A DNA stretch of 26,145 nt from a virus. Positions within the stretch are counted from its first letter, which is position 1, and each line of letters opens with the position of its first letter. Of this stretch, positions 16,745-23,305 are shown piece after piece. The stretch spans positions 1 to 26,145 of the IMG/VR virus record IMGVR_UViG_3300017786_000114; one strand, written 5' to 3'. Both the position numbers and the translations under genes were made by a program. Under the pieces are notes generated by a model. That model saw only the letters and a program-made list of their open reading frames with translations, did no database searches and was not told the origin of the DNA.

Positions 16745-17445
16745 TTTTAACTATACCTTTTAATGTAAAAAACATTGCTAACAAACTTCAATTAGGTGTT
16801 GCTCAAAACACTAAAATTGGTAATAAGGTTGTTCGAGAAAACCACGAAGAGCACATTAAAGATGGTGAAGGTAATTTTATTAATACTCAAGTAGTTGGTA
16901 AACCCTATCTAAACACTTCTTCTAATAATTATTTTCTTATCGAAGGCAAGGTAAGACTTAGATATGACTGGGTGGATTCAGACGAATTTAATTCTAATCA
17001 CGTTGATGAGTTTGCTAATTTAGTTAACGCTAATCTACAGCACGCTGATAGTAGTTCCGCAGCTTACGATTTTTTAGACACCGGCCTTAATTATATTGAA
17101 GCCGAATATACAGCTACTGAAAGCAATGGTGATTGGAGAAAAAGTGGTGTTGGTATCGAACCAAATTGTTTAAAAAGTAGTGTTGAAATAAGACAAGATG
17201 ACACCAGAATTATTTGTCCAATGCAATATCAAGCAGGTTGGACAATGGAAATGAAAGATATACCAGTCGGGGGGACCATAGATTCGCCAAAAGTAGGTAA
17301 TGAAATGTATATATTTTTCGGTCAAGACTGCTCAGCAAGTGGCGCAGATGTTATTAAAAATGACGTTAAACGACAAACCTCCGATGCATTATCAGTAGCA
17401 AATAGAAGTGATAAGTTTTGTAGGTTGGTTAGAATCTATAAATAA
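16741..17445 (+). CDS. Hypothetical protein, probably virion-associated
   Basis: This 234-residue protein is mixed alpha/beta in character, without membrane segments. Cysteines lie near residues 143, 158, 197 and 227. Residues 60-75 look like a strand pair (YFLIEGKVRLRYDWVD). It is coupled to the previous gene by a four-base overlap, and the Coq4-like gene starts directly after its stop. I do not recognise the family. An origin as a tail-appendage or head-decoration protein fits the neighbourhood. Confidence 0.6.
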   Translation: MILTIPFNVKNIANKLQLGVAQNTKIGNKVVRENHEEHIKDGEGNFINTQVVGKPYLNTSSNNYFLIEGKVRLRYDWVDSDEFNSNHVDEFANLVNANLQHADSSSAAYDFLDTGLNYIEAEYTATESNGDWRKSGVGIEPNCLKSSVEIRQDDTRIICPMQYQAGWTMEMKDIPVGGTIDSPKVGNEMYIFFGQDCSASGADVIKNDVKRQTSDALSVANRSDKFCRLVRIYK

Positions 17446-18255
17446 ATGAAATATCGATTAACCCAGATAAAATTAATCTGGATGTATTTTAAAGTCTTCC
17501 AAACGGACGTGCAGTCACCGCTGCCATTAATTTTTAAGTTTGTTCACGAGCTTGACAAAGGTAAGTTAAAAGAAATTTATCGGCGTTTTAAAAAAACCAA
17601 AGTAGCAAGTAAAGTATTAAATAGTCAGGACCATTTTTTAGATATAATAGAAGATGGTGATTTTGAGCCAGGAACTTTTGGAGCTGAATTTAAATCTTGG
17701 AGTAGACGTGACGCAGTGTTAGATGTGTTTAGTGTTTACTACCCAATTGAAAAAATAACTCCACTATCACAGTTTTTACGCTCAAGTGTAATGGAACACG
17801 ACCTCATACACTTCTTTAATGGCTACGATACCTCACCATACGGAGAGATTGGCGTCCTATCATTCCATTTAGCGAAAGAATGGCGAGAAAGTTATGCTTC
17901 AATCTTGTATTCAAGTGCAATAATGGCGTTTAGAAATAGTTTTATACCAGCAAAATATCCACCGGTTAGTTGGTGGAAGAACATTTTATATAATCCATTT
18001 ACAGTTTTTATTCTTACTGTAAGAGAAGGTTGGCGCCGCGGGAAACGCGCACCGTGGTTTATGTCGGTTGATTGGGAATCTTATTTAAACGTTGATTTAC
18101 AAGTAGTTAAGAAAGAGTTAAACTTACAAGAACCACCTAAATTTTGGATGCGAATGTCACCAATGTGGGCGGTAGTCAAAGAACAATATTTAGATTATGC
18201 AAACCAATGGAAAGAAGATAGTAAAACCACTGCAATTGACAGGGGCAAAGTATAA
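17446..18255 (+). CDS. Coq4-like ubiquinone-biosynthesis protein
   Basis: This 269-residue protein carries the exact Coq4 zinc signature HDxxH-x11-E: His118, Asp119, His122 and Glu134 in EHDLIHFFNGYDTSPYGE. Around it are other family-like traits: PGTFGAEF near residues 75-82 (compare PxGTLGxxY) and a C-terminal GWRRGKRAP (about 195-203) followed by WE and a closing helix. Coq4 proteins act in ubiquinone synthesis; recent work assigns C1 decarboxylation and hydroxylation of the quinone ring. A phage copy could keep host respiration going. It begins immediately after the previous stop and leads a coupled cassette. The first 70 residues are weaker matches, and substrate use is unproven. Confidence 0.75.
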   Translation: MKYRLTQIKLIWMYFKVFQTDVQSPLPLIFKFVHELDKGKLKEIYRRFKKTKVASKVLNSQDHFLDIIEDGDFEPGTFGAEFKSWSRRDAVLDVFSVYYPIEKITPLSQFLRSSVMEHDLIHFFNGYDTSPYGEIGVLSFHLAKEWRESYASILYSSAIMAFRNSFIPAKYPPVSWWKNILYNPFTVFILTVREGWRRGKRAPWFMSVDWESYLNVDLQVVKKELNLQEPPKFWMRMSPMWAVVKEQYLDYANQWKEDSKTTAIDRGKV

Positions 18256-18268
18256 ATATTCTTGTCGT

Positions 18269-18502
18269 ATGGACAAAGCCGTTACAACGGATAGTGACTA
18301 TATAGAAGAATTAGAAATGCGTTTTGAAGAGTCGGCTGACATTTGGAAATTAACTAATGAAATTATTTATGGGTTTGATGGATACATTGTACAGATGGGT
18401 GCATTAAAAAATAAAATTAAAAAGTTAGAAGCAGAATTATATTTAATAAAAAAGTTTTTAGAAGAAGCAAAAAGAAAGACAAATAGAAATTTTAATGAGT
18501 AA
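18269..18502 (+). CDS. Small coiled-coil protein
   Basis: The protein has 77 residues from the ATG 13 bases after the Coq4-like stop. A longer start at 18197 would overlap Coq4 by 59 bases and is less likely. Most of the protein is one or two long charged helices (Glu/Lys/Leu) with heptads near residues 45-68. No motif is recognised. It overlaps the sulfotransferase-like gene by eight bases. It may simply be a linker gene of the cassette or a scaffold for its enzymes. Confidence 0.5.
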   Translation: MDKAVTTDSDYIEELEMRFEESADIWKLTNEIIYGFDGYIVQMGALKNKIKKLEAELYLIKKFLEEAKRKTNRNFNE

Positions 18503-19274
18503 AGTAATATTACACAACGGACGATGTGGTTCGACATATTTATATTTATGTATGGATCGATATTATCGGGCCCGTGAAGGTGATGATAGTTTAGGTGATT
18601 TTATGTCTATCTACGAACGTGATTATGATTTAGATAAATGTAAGTATGTAGGTTTGAATGAGTTCTTGGTGCCAGAAGTTATTAACTCCGTGTATTATAA
18701 TAATACATTAATGACGAGCAGTCCAGCGCGGACCGAAGCTCGGGGCAAAGAAGAGAGACGTGGAGAGCTGCACAATGTTATGTATACAACTATGGTGCCA
18801 GATAGTTATGAAAAAGAAATTAGACGGTACATTATAAAAAATACAATGCGAGATCATTTTGTATTATTAAAATATCCGTTACTAACAAATCCAAAAACAA
18901 ATTTTGATGCTGACTATATTAGTTGTGAACGTGCTGATGTACGCGCACAAACACGAAGTTTATATTTAGCTATGACTACCGGTTACTATCATATTGGTCC
19001 AGGCGAAGAACGTAAGATACAACGTTTAAGTAAATTTGAACCGGGGATTGAGGTTTTAGATCGTTGGACTTATGATATGGAAAAAAGCTGGGAAGCGTAT
19101 CGCGCAATGAAACCGAAAAAATGTCAAACGTTTTTTATGGAAGATTTTGAAAACCTAAAACCCTACCAAGTACTTGAAATGGTTGGATTAAATGACTGGA
19201 ACAAATATCTTGACAAGAACTTTGATGTACCCATTAGAAAGGTGTGGTCGACAAACTACAATATGACAATATGA
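18495..19274 (+). CDS. Sulfotransferase-like protein
   Basis: This 259-residue protein begins with VILHNGRCGSTYLY, where GRCGST (residues 9-14) matches the 5'-phosphosulfate-binding loop of PAPS-dependent sulfotransferases (RxGST). A second segment near residues 145-158, with Arg146, Arg150 and Ser155, could be the 3'-phosphate-binding motif. Such enzymes move sulfate from PAPS to a hydroxyl or amine of a sugar, lipid or small molecule. The middle of the protein does not closely match a known branch, so the acceptor is unknown. It is translated in a coupled set with TauD-like downstream (four-base overlap). Host-surface or virion-sugar modification is possible. Confidence 0.65.
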   Translation: MSKVILHNGRCGSTYLYLCMDRYYRAREGDDSLGDFMSIYERDYDLDKCKYVGLNEFLVPEVINSVYYNNTLMTSSPARTEARGKEERRGELHNVMYTTMVPDSYEKEIRRYIIKNTMRDHFVLLKYPLLTNPKTNFDADYISCERADVRAQTRSLYLAMTTGYYHIGPGEERKIQRLSKFEPGIEVLDRWTYDMEKSWEAYRAMKPKKCQTFFMEDFENLKPYQVLEMVGLNDWNKYLDKNFDVPIRKVWSTNYNMTI

Positions 19275-20338
19275 AAATACAACAACTACAAAACGCAGTC
19301 GAAGCATTTGACTTTGATATTTTTAGTGACGAACACATACCGGCTTTAGGTAAAGTGTTGGCCGACAAACAAGTCGTAGTGGTTAAACAAAAGTTAAATG
19401 AAGAACGTCACTATGATATTTTAGATTCCTGGGGCAGTCCGGGAATGTCACCGGTGATCTATGGTATCGGTACTGGTAAACTAAAAGGTTTACATTGGAA
19501 CGCGGTACGTAACACTACTGCACGCATTGGTAAATTAATTAATCCGCGCCATAGAAGTAGAATGCAATCAGTAACATTTCAAAAAGACCGACGTGGTAGA
19601 GCGTTAGGAATTTTTACTAACGGTAAGTTAGGGTGGCATAATGATCAACCGGCATTCGAATCAGCTGGTCGGGTTGTTGGGCTGGCTAGTGTCGAAGGTT
19701 CACGTGGTTCACAAACTAGTTTTTTATCGACAGCTGCGGCTTATGCAAATTTAAATCAAGATGACTTTACCCAAGTCAATGAATTAATTTCTGTGCACAA
19801 ATGGGATATGAATTATAATAACAAGGCGGTGTTAAATAACTTTGCCGGCGAGCTAATTGAAGAACAACACGCTATTATGCGTTACAATGGTTGTCCGTTG
19901 GACGGATTGTGCGCACCATTTGCAGCTCAGACCGCGTCAGGAATGGGTGGTATTCACTTTCCGGGCAGTTTATTCAGTCATTTTTTAGGTATGGAAGTAG
20001 AAGAATCTAATAAATTTATAAAACATATTTGGGAAAAAATAAATAAACCAGAATATATCTACACGCACAACTGGTCCGACGGCGAGGTGTGTTATATGGA
20101 TCAGGCTATTACCCTACACGCGCGACCAACAGACGTTAAAGACGGTGACACCCGGCGGATGTGGCGCTGCTCAGGTTACCTGGACAAGCTGTACCCAGGC
20201 AAAGGACCGGCGACAATGAAAATAAATTATCTGGGTAATGAGATTTCGTGGGATAATCTTTTTGAAAAGATAGACAAAATTCAACGTGAAGAATATAATC
20301 TAAAAAAATGGTCAAAAATTTTTAGGAAGATGCCATAA
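19271..20338 (+). CDS. TauD/TfdA-like 2-oxoglutarate Fe(II) dioxygenase
   Basis: The protein has 355 residues from the ATG at 19271, which overlaps the previous stop by four bases; an upstream in-frame GTG at 19244 is less favoured. The iron site is visible as GWHNDQ (His123, Asp125) and the distal LHARP (His283), with Arg295, Arg296 and Arg299 to bind 2-oxoglutarate. The N-terminal KQVVVVKQ segment is typical of TauD/TfdA proteins. The family oxidises small substrates such as taurine, herbicides or carnitine precursors. The length exceeds classic TauD (about 283), with an insertion near residues 160-230. With the sulfotransferase-like gene it suggests chemistry on a sulfated or sulfonated compound, but the substrate is unproven. 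Confidence 0.85.
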   Translation: MKIQQLQNAVEAFDFDIFSDEHIPALGKVLADKQVVVVKQKLNEERHYDILDSWGSPGMSPVIYGIGTGKLKGLHWNAVRNTTARIGKLINPRHRSRMQSVTFQKDRRGRALGIFTNGKLGWHNDQPAFESAGRVVGLASVEGSRGSQTSFLSTAAAYANLNQDDFTQVNELISVHKWDMNYNNKAVLNNFAGELIEEQHAIMRYNGCPLDGLCAPFAAQTASGMGGIHFPGSLFSHFLGMEVEESNKFIKHIWEKINKPEYIYTHNWSDGEVCYMDQAITLHARPTDVKDGDTRRMWRCSGYLDKLYPGKGPATMKINYLGNEISWDNLFEKIDKIQREEYNLKKWSKIFRKMP

Positions 20339-20340
20339 GA

Positions 20341-21027
20341 ATGGATTTAATTAATATAAATAAATATGCTTATCCCAGTAGTTCACGCGCTAGTATATCA
20401 GGTCTTAGACATTATGCTATTGATGGTACTGAGGAAAGACTACCTTCCGTTACTACGGTTATTGGGCAGACTCAAGAAGAAGATAAAGCTGCCAGTCTAC
20501 AAAGATGGCGCGATCGTATTGGTCACAAAGCCGCGGCAAAAATTACGCACGACTCTAGTACCCGTGGTACAGCGATGCATTTATATTTGGAAAAATATTG
20601 TTTGGGTGAAGGTTATATGGATCTCACAGACTTGGGTCTGCAAGCTAAAAAAATGGCTGAAAAAATTGTAGACAAAGGTATTGATAACCGGATCGATGAA
20701 GTTTACGGCAACGAAGCCACGTTATATTACCCAGGGTTGTATGCCGGTAGCTGCGATTTGATTGCACGGCTGGACGGTAAACTAACCATTATTGATTTTA
20801 AACAATCTAATAAGCCAAAACAAAAAGAATGGATCCGGGACTACGAGCTTCAAATGGCCGCATATGCAATGGCCCACGACTGTGTGTATGATACGGAAAT
20901 TGATTGTGCGGTGAATATGATCTGTACGCCAGATTTATATTATCAAGAATTTAGAATCGAAGGCGAAGATTTACGCCAAGCGAAATATGATTTTTTAAGG
21001 AGATTAGATAAATTTTATGCCAAGTAA
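20341..21027 (+). CDS. PD-(D/E)XK (RecB/Cas4-type) exonuclease
   Basis: This 228-residue nuclease has RGTAMH (His80), NEATLYY (Glu125), GSCDL (Asp139), IDFK (Asp152, Lys154) and the QMAAY helix (Gln171, Tyr175), the ordered set of RecB-type nucleases. It lacks the cysteine cluster of Cas4 proteins. Phage members usually resect DNA for recombination or break down host DNA. It starts two bases after the TauD-like stop, so it is read with the metabolic cassette although it functionally belongs with replication. It overlaps the next small gene by 11 bases. Confidence 0.88.
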   Translation: MDLININKYAYPSSSRASISGLRHYAIDGTEERLPSVTTVIGQTQEEDKAASLQRWRDRIGHKAAAKITHDSSTRGTAMHLYLEKYCLGEGYMDLTDLGLQAKKMAEKIVDKGIDNRIDEVYGNEATLYYPGLYAGSCDLIARLDGKLTIIDFKQSNKPKQKEWIRDYELQMAAYAMAHDCVYDTEIDCAVNMICTPDLYYQEFRIEGEDLRQAKYDFLRRLDKFYAK

Positions 21028-21178
21028 CTGGAAATTTTTAAAGTGTTTAGTGGTAACCTGTTGGGAGAGTTTTGTCGATTATTGGAAATGGGTTTTCTTA
21101 GAGTCTGATTGGACCTCGGTCCGTGGACCGATGCCCGCGTTATTATTGTTAACGTTGTTGATATGGTGTTTACAATGA
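21017..21178 (+). CDS. Small membrane protein
   Basis: A 53-residue frame starts at an ATG inside the end of the exonuclease gene. It is rich in Trp, Leu and Cys, and residues about 39-52 are a hydrophobic segment (ALLLLTLLIW core), preceded by a moderately hydrophobic stretch at 9-28. Its stop overlaps the following ATG (ATGA). The tight packing supports a real gene, but the 11-base overlap at the 5' end and the lack of a family keep confidence moderate. Confidence 0.45.
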   Translation: MPSNWKFLKCLVVTCWESFVDYWKWVFLESDWTSVRGPMPALLLLTLLIWCLQ

Positions 21179-21396
21179 AAATGTTTTTTGTAATTACTGT
21201 AATGTTAACATTTAATAATGCTGACATACGGGTTGAACGTGAATATAAACAGAAAAGCTTCCAGGATACCTGGTCTTGTCACGAATTCATAGCAGAAAAT
21301 AAAATGACGTTGTTACTACCACACATACAAGCATACGGGGATAATTTACGTGGGTTTGAGTTTTATTGTGAGTCTAGATATGCGGAGGAAGTGTGA
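21175..21396 (+). CDS. Small secreted-type protein with cysteines
   Basis: The protein has 73 residues from the ATG that overlaps the previous stop. The first 14 residues (MKMFFVITVMLTFN) look like a short signal peptide or membrane anchor. The exported part has two cysteines, in SCHEF and FYCES, which could pair. A comparable layout appears in the protein at 23972. No function is known. Periplasmic or envelope targets such as lysis timing or exclusion are possible. Its stop overlaps the following GTG start (GTGA). Confidence 0.5.
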   Translation: MKMFFVITVMLTFNNADIRVEREYKQKSFQDTWSCHEFIAENKMTLLLPHIQAYGDNLRGFEFYCESRYAEEV

Positions 21397-21833
21397 ACGC
21401 TTATAGCAATGGTGAAATAGACGCAATTAACCGGATTAATCGGTCGGGTAAACTGTTTAAAGAACCGTTGAGCGCGGCTCGCGGAGCTTATTATTCTTTT
21501 GACGCCGAAAATAACGACAATATAGTAGAGATTAAACGTAGAAACTTCACAAGTGATCATTTTTTTGCACAAGAAGGTGTAATTATAGAACGTTCTAAGT
21601 ACAATGATCTTATGACAATAGCTGAAAACAACAATAAAAGGGCTTTATATTGTAATATATTCACGGATCGTAAGGCGGTTATATGGAATTTATCTGAAAT
21701 GACAACAAATAACTATGATTTTGGGTGGCATAAAAAAGGTATGAACAGAAGAACTTTTGAGTCTGAGGATAAAATAGATAAAAGTGTTGCATTATTGCAA
21801 CTATCAGACGCTACGGTTGAGGCTACAGTATAG
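21393..21833 (+). CDS. Hypothetical protein, possible PD-(D/E)XK-like nuclease fold
   Basis: This 146-residue protein starts at GTG, coupled to the previous gene. A segment with Asp37 in SFDAEN and IVEIKRR (Glu46, Lys48), followed by a helix-strand region with CNIF, resembles the D...ExK core of restriction-endonuclease folds. The match is short, and I would not assign catalysis from it. The C-terminal ATVEATV lies within the left 29-bp inverted repeat that bounds the noncoding element; the stop codon is inside the repeat. If that element inserted here, the original C-terminus may have been different. Confidence 0.5.
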   Translation: MNAYSNGEIDAINRINRSGKLFKEPLSAARGAYYSFDAENNDNIVEIKRRNFTSDHFFAQEGVIIERSKYNDLMTIAENNNKRALYCNIFTDRKAVIWNLSEMTTNNYDFGWHKKGMNRRTFESEDKIDKSVALLQLSDATVEATV

Positions 21834-21845
21834 GGAGATTTAGGG
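21817..21845 (+). repeat. Left 29-bp inverted repeat of noncoding element
   Basis: This repeat reads TTGAGGCT, three bases, GTATAGGG, then AGA and TTTAGGG. It matches the right copy at 22049-22077, read on the opposite strand, at 23 of 29 positions without gaps. It overlaps the end of the upstream gene; TATAGGGAGA inside it also equals the end of the T7 promoter consensus. Confidence 0.75.
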
Positions 21846-21882
21846 GGTACCTATGTTTATTTTTAACGAACTTGAAATGACT

Positions 21883-21971
21883 ACGGTAACGGTAGATTTA
21901 AGGTTAAGTGTATGAAAGTATTAATGAAAAGGTCTACCGTTTTACTTTTTGAAAACGGTAGAAACGGTAGA
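21883..21971. repeat. ACGGTAGA motif array with 11-bp inverted repeat
   Basis: ACGGTA occurs in tandem at 21883-21888 and 21889-21894. ACGGTAGA occurs at 21889-21896, 21955-21962 and 21964-21971, and as its complement TCTACCGT at 21933-21940. TCTACCGTTTT (21933-21943) and AAAACGGTAGA (21952-21962) are a perfect 11-bp inverted repeat with an eight-base gap. This layout is typical of an operator or iteron cluster; the binding protein is unknown. Confidence 0.7.
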
Positions 21972-22048
21972 GTAGATTCAGTTTTTGGCAGTTTTCTCCC
22001 ACTTGGCGTGCGAGAGCTTTTTTCTCATTTTTTACGAACACTAGGGGT

Positions 22049-22077
22049 CCCTAATTTCCCCTATACCACAGCCTCAA
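22049..22077 (-). repeat. Right 29-bp inverted repeat of noncoding element
   Basis: On the reverse strand it reads TTGAGGCT, three bases, GTATAGGG, then GAA and ATTAGGG, matching the left copy at 23 of 29 positions. It ends 18 bases before the next gene. No target-site duplication is evident outside the two copies. Confidence 0.75.
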
Positions 22078-22095
22078 ATACAGGTATAAAATAAT

Positions 22096-22371
22096 ATGAG
22101 CAATGAAATACCACCAATGGTCAATGTAGTCTGGTTGGATACTAATGAATGTAGTATGTCCACGTGGCAAAGCAAAGAAGAGTTGTTAGATAGTAAATTT
22201 TGTACAGTTGATTCACTCGGTTATCTTATTGCTGATAAAGAGGATTGTGTAATCATTGCAGGCGATAAAGATACTTACAATAAAGACGATATTTATGGTA
22301 GAGCCCAAGTAATACCTAAAGGTGTGGTGCTAGACATACAATTCTTATCCAAAAATGAAGACAATAACTGA
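22096..22371 (+). CDS. Conserved hypothetical phage protein
   Basis: This 91-residue protein is acidic and globular, with strand-rich character: VNVVWLDT near residue 10, a helix around 24-30, then VDSLGYLI and CVIIAGDK. Proteins of this form are common in phages, often near replication or packaging genes, without known function. It starts soon after the inverted-repeat element, so that element may control its transcription. It overlaps the next gene by 17 bases. Confidence 0.65.
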   Translation: MSNEIPPMVNVVWLDTNECSMSTWQSKEELLDSKFCTVDSLGYLIADKEDCVIIAGDKDTYNKDDIYGRAQVIPKGVVLDIQFLSKNEDNN

Positions 22372-22912
22372 AGATATATTAGATTGGTCTAAAAACTTTA
22401 TAGAAAAACCTAATGAATACTTAGGTAACGTACCGGTATGTCCGTATGCTGCTAAAGCCCGTCAAGACAATGCTCTTAAAATATTGGAAGTACACAAGAA
22501 CTACAATCTTATAGACAAGATCGTAGAGGGCATAGAACTTATAAAAGACCCAAAAACAGACATAGTTATAGTAGCCTGTAGTGATATAGAAATAACAGTA
22601 GAAGAATTAAGCATACTTATAAATGGTTATAATATTATATTCGTACCACAAGATATATATTTAATGGCTTCTCACCCATATGATGAAGAAGAAGACGAGC
22701 CAGTAGAATTTCTAGAAACAAACTGGGAACCAGAGAATGATTTTTTGATGGTGTTAATTCAAAATTATGATAAGTTAGAGCGTGCCAGTGATATGATGCG
22801 CAAAAAGGGATACTATGATAAGTGGCCCTTAGACTATTACGATGGCACAGTTAATAAAAGAAAATCTTATAGGAGATATCGCAATGCGAGGAATGAAAAA
22901 AAGAATGAATAA
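22355..22912 (+). CDS. Conserved phage protein with CPYAxxAR motif
   Basis: This is a 185-residue protein. Residues about 12-40 contain NFIEKPNEYLG then VCPYAAKAR, a pattern I recall from uncharacterised proteins of marine T4-like and podovirus phages. A strand-rich centre (IVIVACSD, NIIFVPQDIYLM) and a basic C-terminal tail (about 165-185) follow. The function is unknown. Cys29 within the conserved motif may be important. The tail overlaps the longer reading of the next gene, whose preferred start at 22884 still lies within this gene. Confidence 0.65.
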   Translation: MKTITEDILDWSKNFIEKPNEYLGNVPVCPYAAKARQDNALKILEVHKNYNLIDKIVEGIELIKDPKTDIVIVACSDIEITVEELSILINGYNIIFVPQDIYLMASHPYDEEEDEPVEFLETNWEPENDFLMVLIQNYDKLERASDMMRKKGYYDKWPLDYYDGTVNKRKSYRRYRNARNEKKNE

Positions 22913-23114
22913 AGGCGGCTTAACAGGCGGTCAAAAATCACTTGATAAAAACAAAGACGGTAAAATTTCAGGCGAAGACTTTAAATTAATGAAAGCTAAA
23001 GGTGGCTCAGTTAAAAAAAGAGTTAAAAAGAAAAAGAAGCCTACTAAAAAACGTGCTAAAGCTATGGGTGGCGGTATGATGAAAAAAAGAATGAAACGTG
23101 GAGGTAAGGCGTAA
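22884..23114 (+). CDS. Polybasic protein with EF-hand-type calcium loop
   Basis: The protein has 76 residues from the ATG at 22884, preferred because AGGAG lies eight bases upstream; a longer start at 22842 exists. Residues 21-32 (DKNKDGKISGED) match a canonical EF-hand loop: Asp21, Asn23, Asp25, Gly26, Ile28 and Asp32. From residue 43 on it is Lys/Arg-rich with Gly/Met patches. Only one EF loop is present, without clear flanking helices, so calcium binding is plausible but unproven. It heads a run of three polybasic genes with one-base overlaps or no gaps, probably nucleic-acid-binding or virion components. Confidence 0.65.
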   Translation: MRGMKKRMNKGGLTGGQKSLDKNKDGKISGEDFKLMKAKGGSVKKRVKKKKKPTKKRAKAMGGGMMKKRMKRGGKA

Positions 23115-23305
23115 TGGCTAAGGACACACACGTAACTAAAGACGGTAGAACAGTTAAAAAAGGTTTGTATTATTATATGAACCAAGCTAAGAAAAAAGGT
23201 ACAAGCAAAAAAGGCAAAGGTACTGTTACAGATAAAGCGTTAAGAGAATCTGCTAAGACTGCTAAAAAACCTACAAAGAAAAAGAAAAAAAAGAAGAGTA
23301 GCTGA
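23114..23305 (+). CDS. Lysine-rich small protein
   Basis: This 63-residue protein is about one third Lys. A short ordered start (VTKDGRTVKKGLYYYMNQAKK, roughly residues 7-27) precedes a disordered Lys tail ending in seven consecutive lysines. Small proteins with a 'GLYYYMNQ'-like segment are frequent in marine phages and have no known function. It overlaps the previous stop by one base and the next start by one base, so the three basic proteins are made together. Confidence 0.6.
   Translation: MAKDTHVTKDGRTVKKGLYYYMNQAKKKGTSKKGKGTVTDKALRESAKTAKKPTKKKKKKKSS

Larger units (their letters stand above)
21834..22095. other. 262-base stretch without a convincing gene
   Basis: This stretch between the genes at 21393 and 22096 holds most of an inverted-repeat-bounded element (21817-22077), several ACGGTA/ACGGTAGA motifs, an 11-bp perfect inverted repeat (21933-21962) and T-rich tracts near 22010-22033. 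A 60-codon frame on the forward strand is probably not a gene. It may be a control or replication site, or a small nonautonomous mobile element. Confidence 0.7.

Noticed and set aside
18197-18268. Longer N-terminus of the coiled-coil protein at 18269
   Set aside because: It would overlap the Coq4-like gene by 59 bases with basic, low-information residues; the ATG just after the Coq4 stop fits the packing better.
22010-22035. Possible terminator with GAGA/TCTC and T-runs
   Set aside because: The stem has only four base pairs and includes the T-run itself; it is too weak to call.
21912-22094. 60-codon forward frame in the noncoding element
   Set aside because: It runs through the motif array, the T-rich tract and the right inverted repeat, has no ribosome site and no recognisable protein character; repeats explain the bases better.
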